From the NCBI GenBank assembly GCA_934796775.1, contig CAKVPH010000027.1:1-23475 (forward strand): a stretch of DNA of 23,475 nucleotides, read 5' to 3'. Under the pieces are notes generated by a model that was not told where the DNA came from, did no database searches, and saw nothing but the letters and a program-made list of their open reading frames with translations. This stretch comes from an uncultured Clostridia bacterium (GTDB lineage: Bacteria > Bacillota > Clostridia > Christensenellales > Borkfalkiaceae). Shown here piece after piece: positions 23,468 through 23,475 of this stretch. The position numbers were made by a program, and so were the translations under genes. Position 1 is the stretch's first letter. Every line of letters starts with the position of its first letter.

Positions 23468-23475
23468 TCTTGATA

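Overview
The window looks like chromosomal DNA from an AT-rich, low-GC Firmicutes of class Clostridia, probably a gut lineage. The reasons are the 16S rRNA 5' end, the A/T-rich intergenic DNA with sigma-A-type promoters, the Gly-Gly-rich secreted proteins with Cys-x-x-Cys modules, and a multi-hairpin repeat at the right edge that resembles a dispersed repeat of gut Clostridia. I cannot name a genus from the sequence alone; a Christensenellales-like lineage is a guess.

Layout: (1) 1-976: the 5' third of a 16S rRNA gene on the minus strand, with its leader and two tandem strong promoters with A-tract upstream DNA. (2) 977-3242: divergent mnmA (tRNA 2-thiouridylase, minus) and a YhcC/YtqA-type radical SAM protein (plus). 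(3) 3273-5264: a strong two-way terminator, then fucI (L-fucose isomerase, minus). Its promoter has a perfect LacI-family-like palindrome exactly at the start site. (4) 5391-9906: two tandem paralogous subtilisin-like proteases (minus). One has a signal peptide and the other does not. They share 3'-flanking repeats, and a 21-codon micro-ORF with an excellent ribosome binding site lies upstream. (5) 10004-11355: an ECF sigma factor and a one-TM probable anti-sigma factor (plus), closed by a terminator. (6) 11439-12608: a Cys-rich lipoprotein (minus), followed by a repeat-bearing spacer. (7) 12836-19772: a MacB-type ABC transporter and a shikimate-pathway operon (aroC, an aroA-aroE fusion, aroQ, aroK; all minus). 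The four aro genes are joined by three ATGA stop/start overlaps. (8) 19832-20816: a patatin-like (RssA-type) phospholipase with its own promoter. (9) 20872-23475: a 763-residue protein with a type IV prepilin N-terminus and a right-handed beta-helix C-terminus, then a repeat-rich end.

How the genes work together: aroC, aroA-E, aroQ and aroK cover dehydroquinate to chorismate, so only DAHP synthase and aroB must come from elsewhere. The two proteases, the lipoprotein and the prepilin-helix protein form a set of exported or formerly exported proteins that share small Cys-x-x-Cys modules. The sigma/anti-sigma pair sits between them and is a plausible but unproven local regulator. The most unusual items are the aroA-aroE fusion with altered AroE motifs, the prepilin-beta-helix chimera, the signal-less protease paralogue with its orphan micro-ORF, and a dispersed promoter-like repeat seen beside three of the secreted-protein genes. 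No tRNA, CRISPR array, transposase or phage gene was seen.
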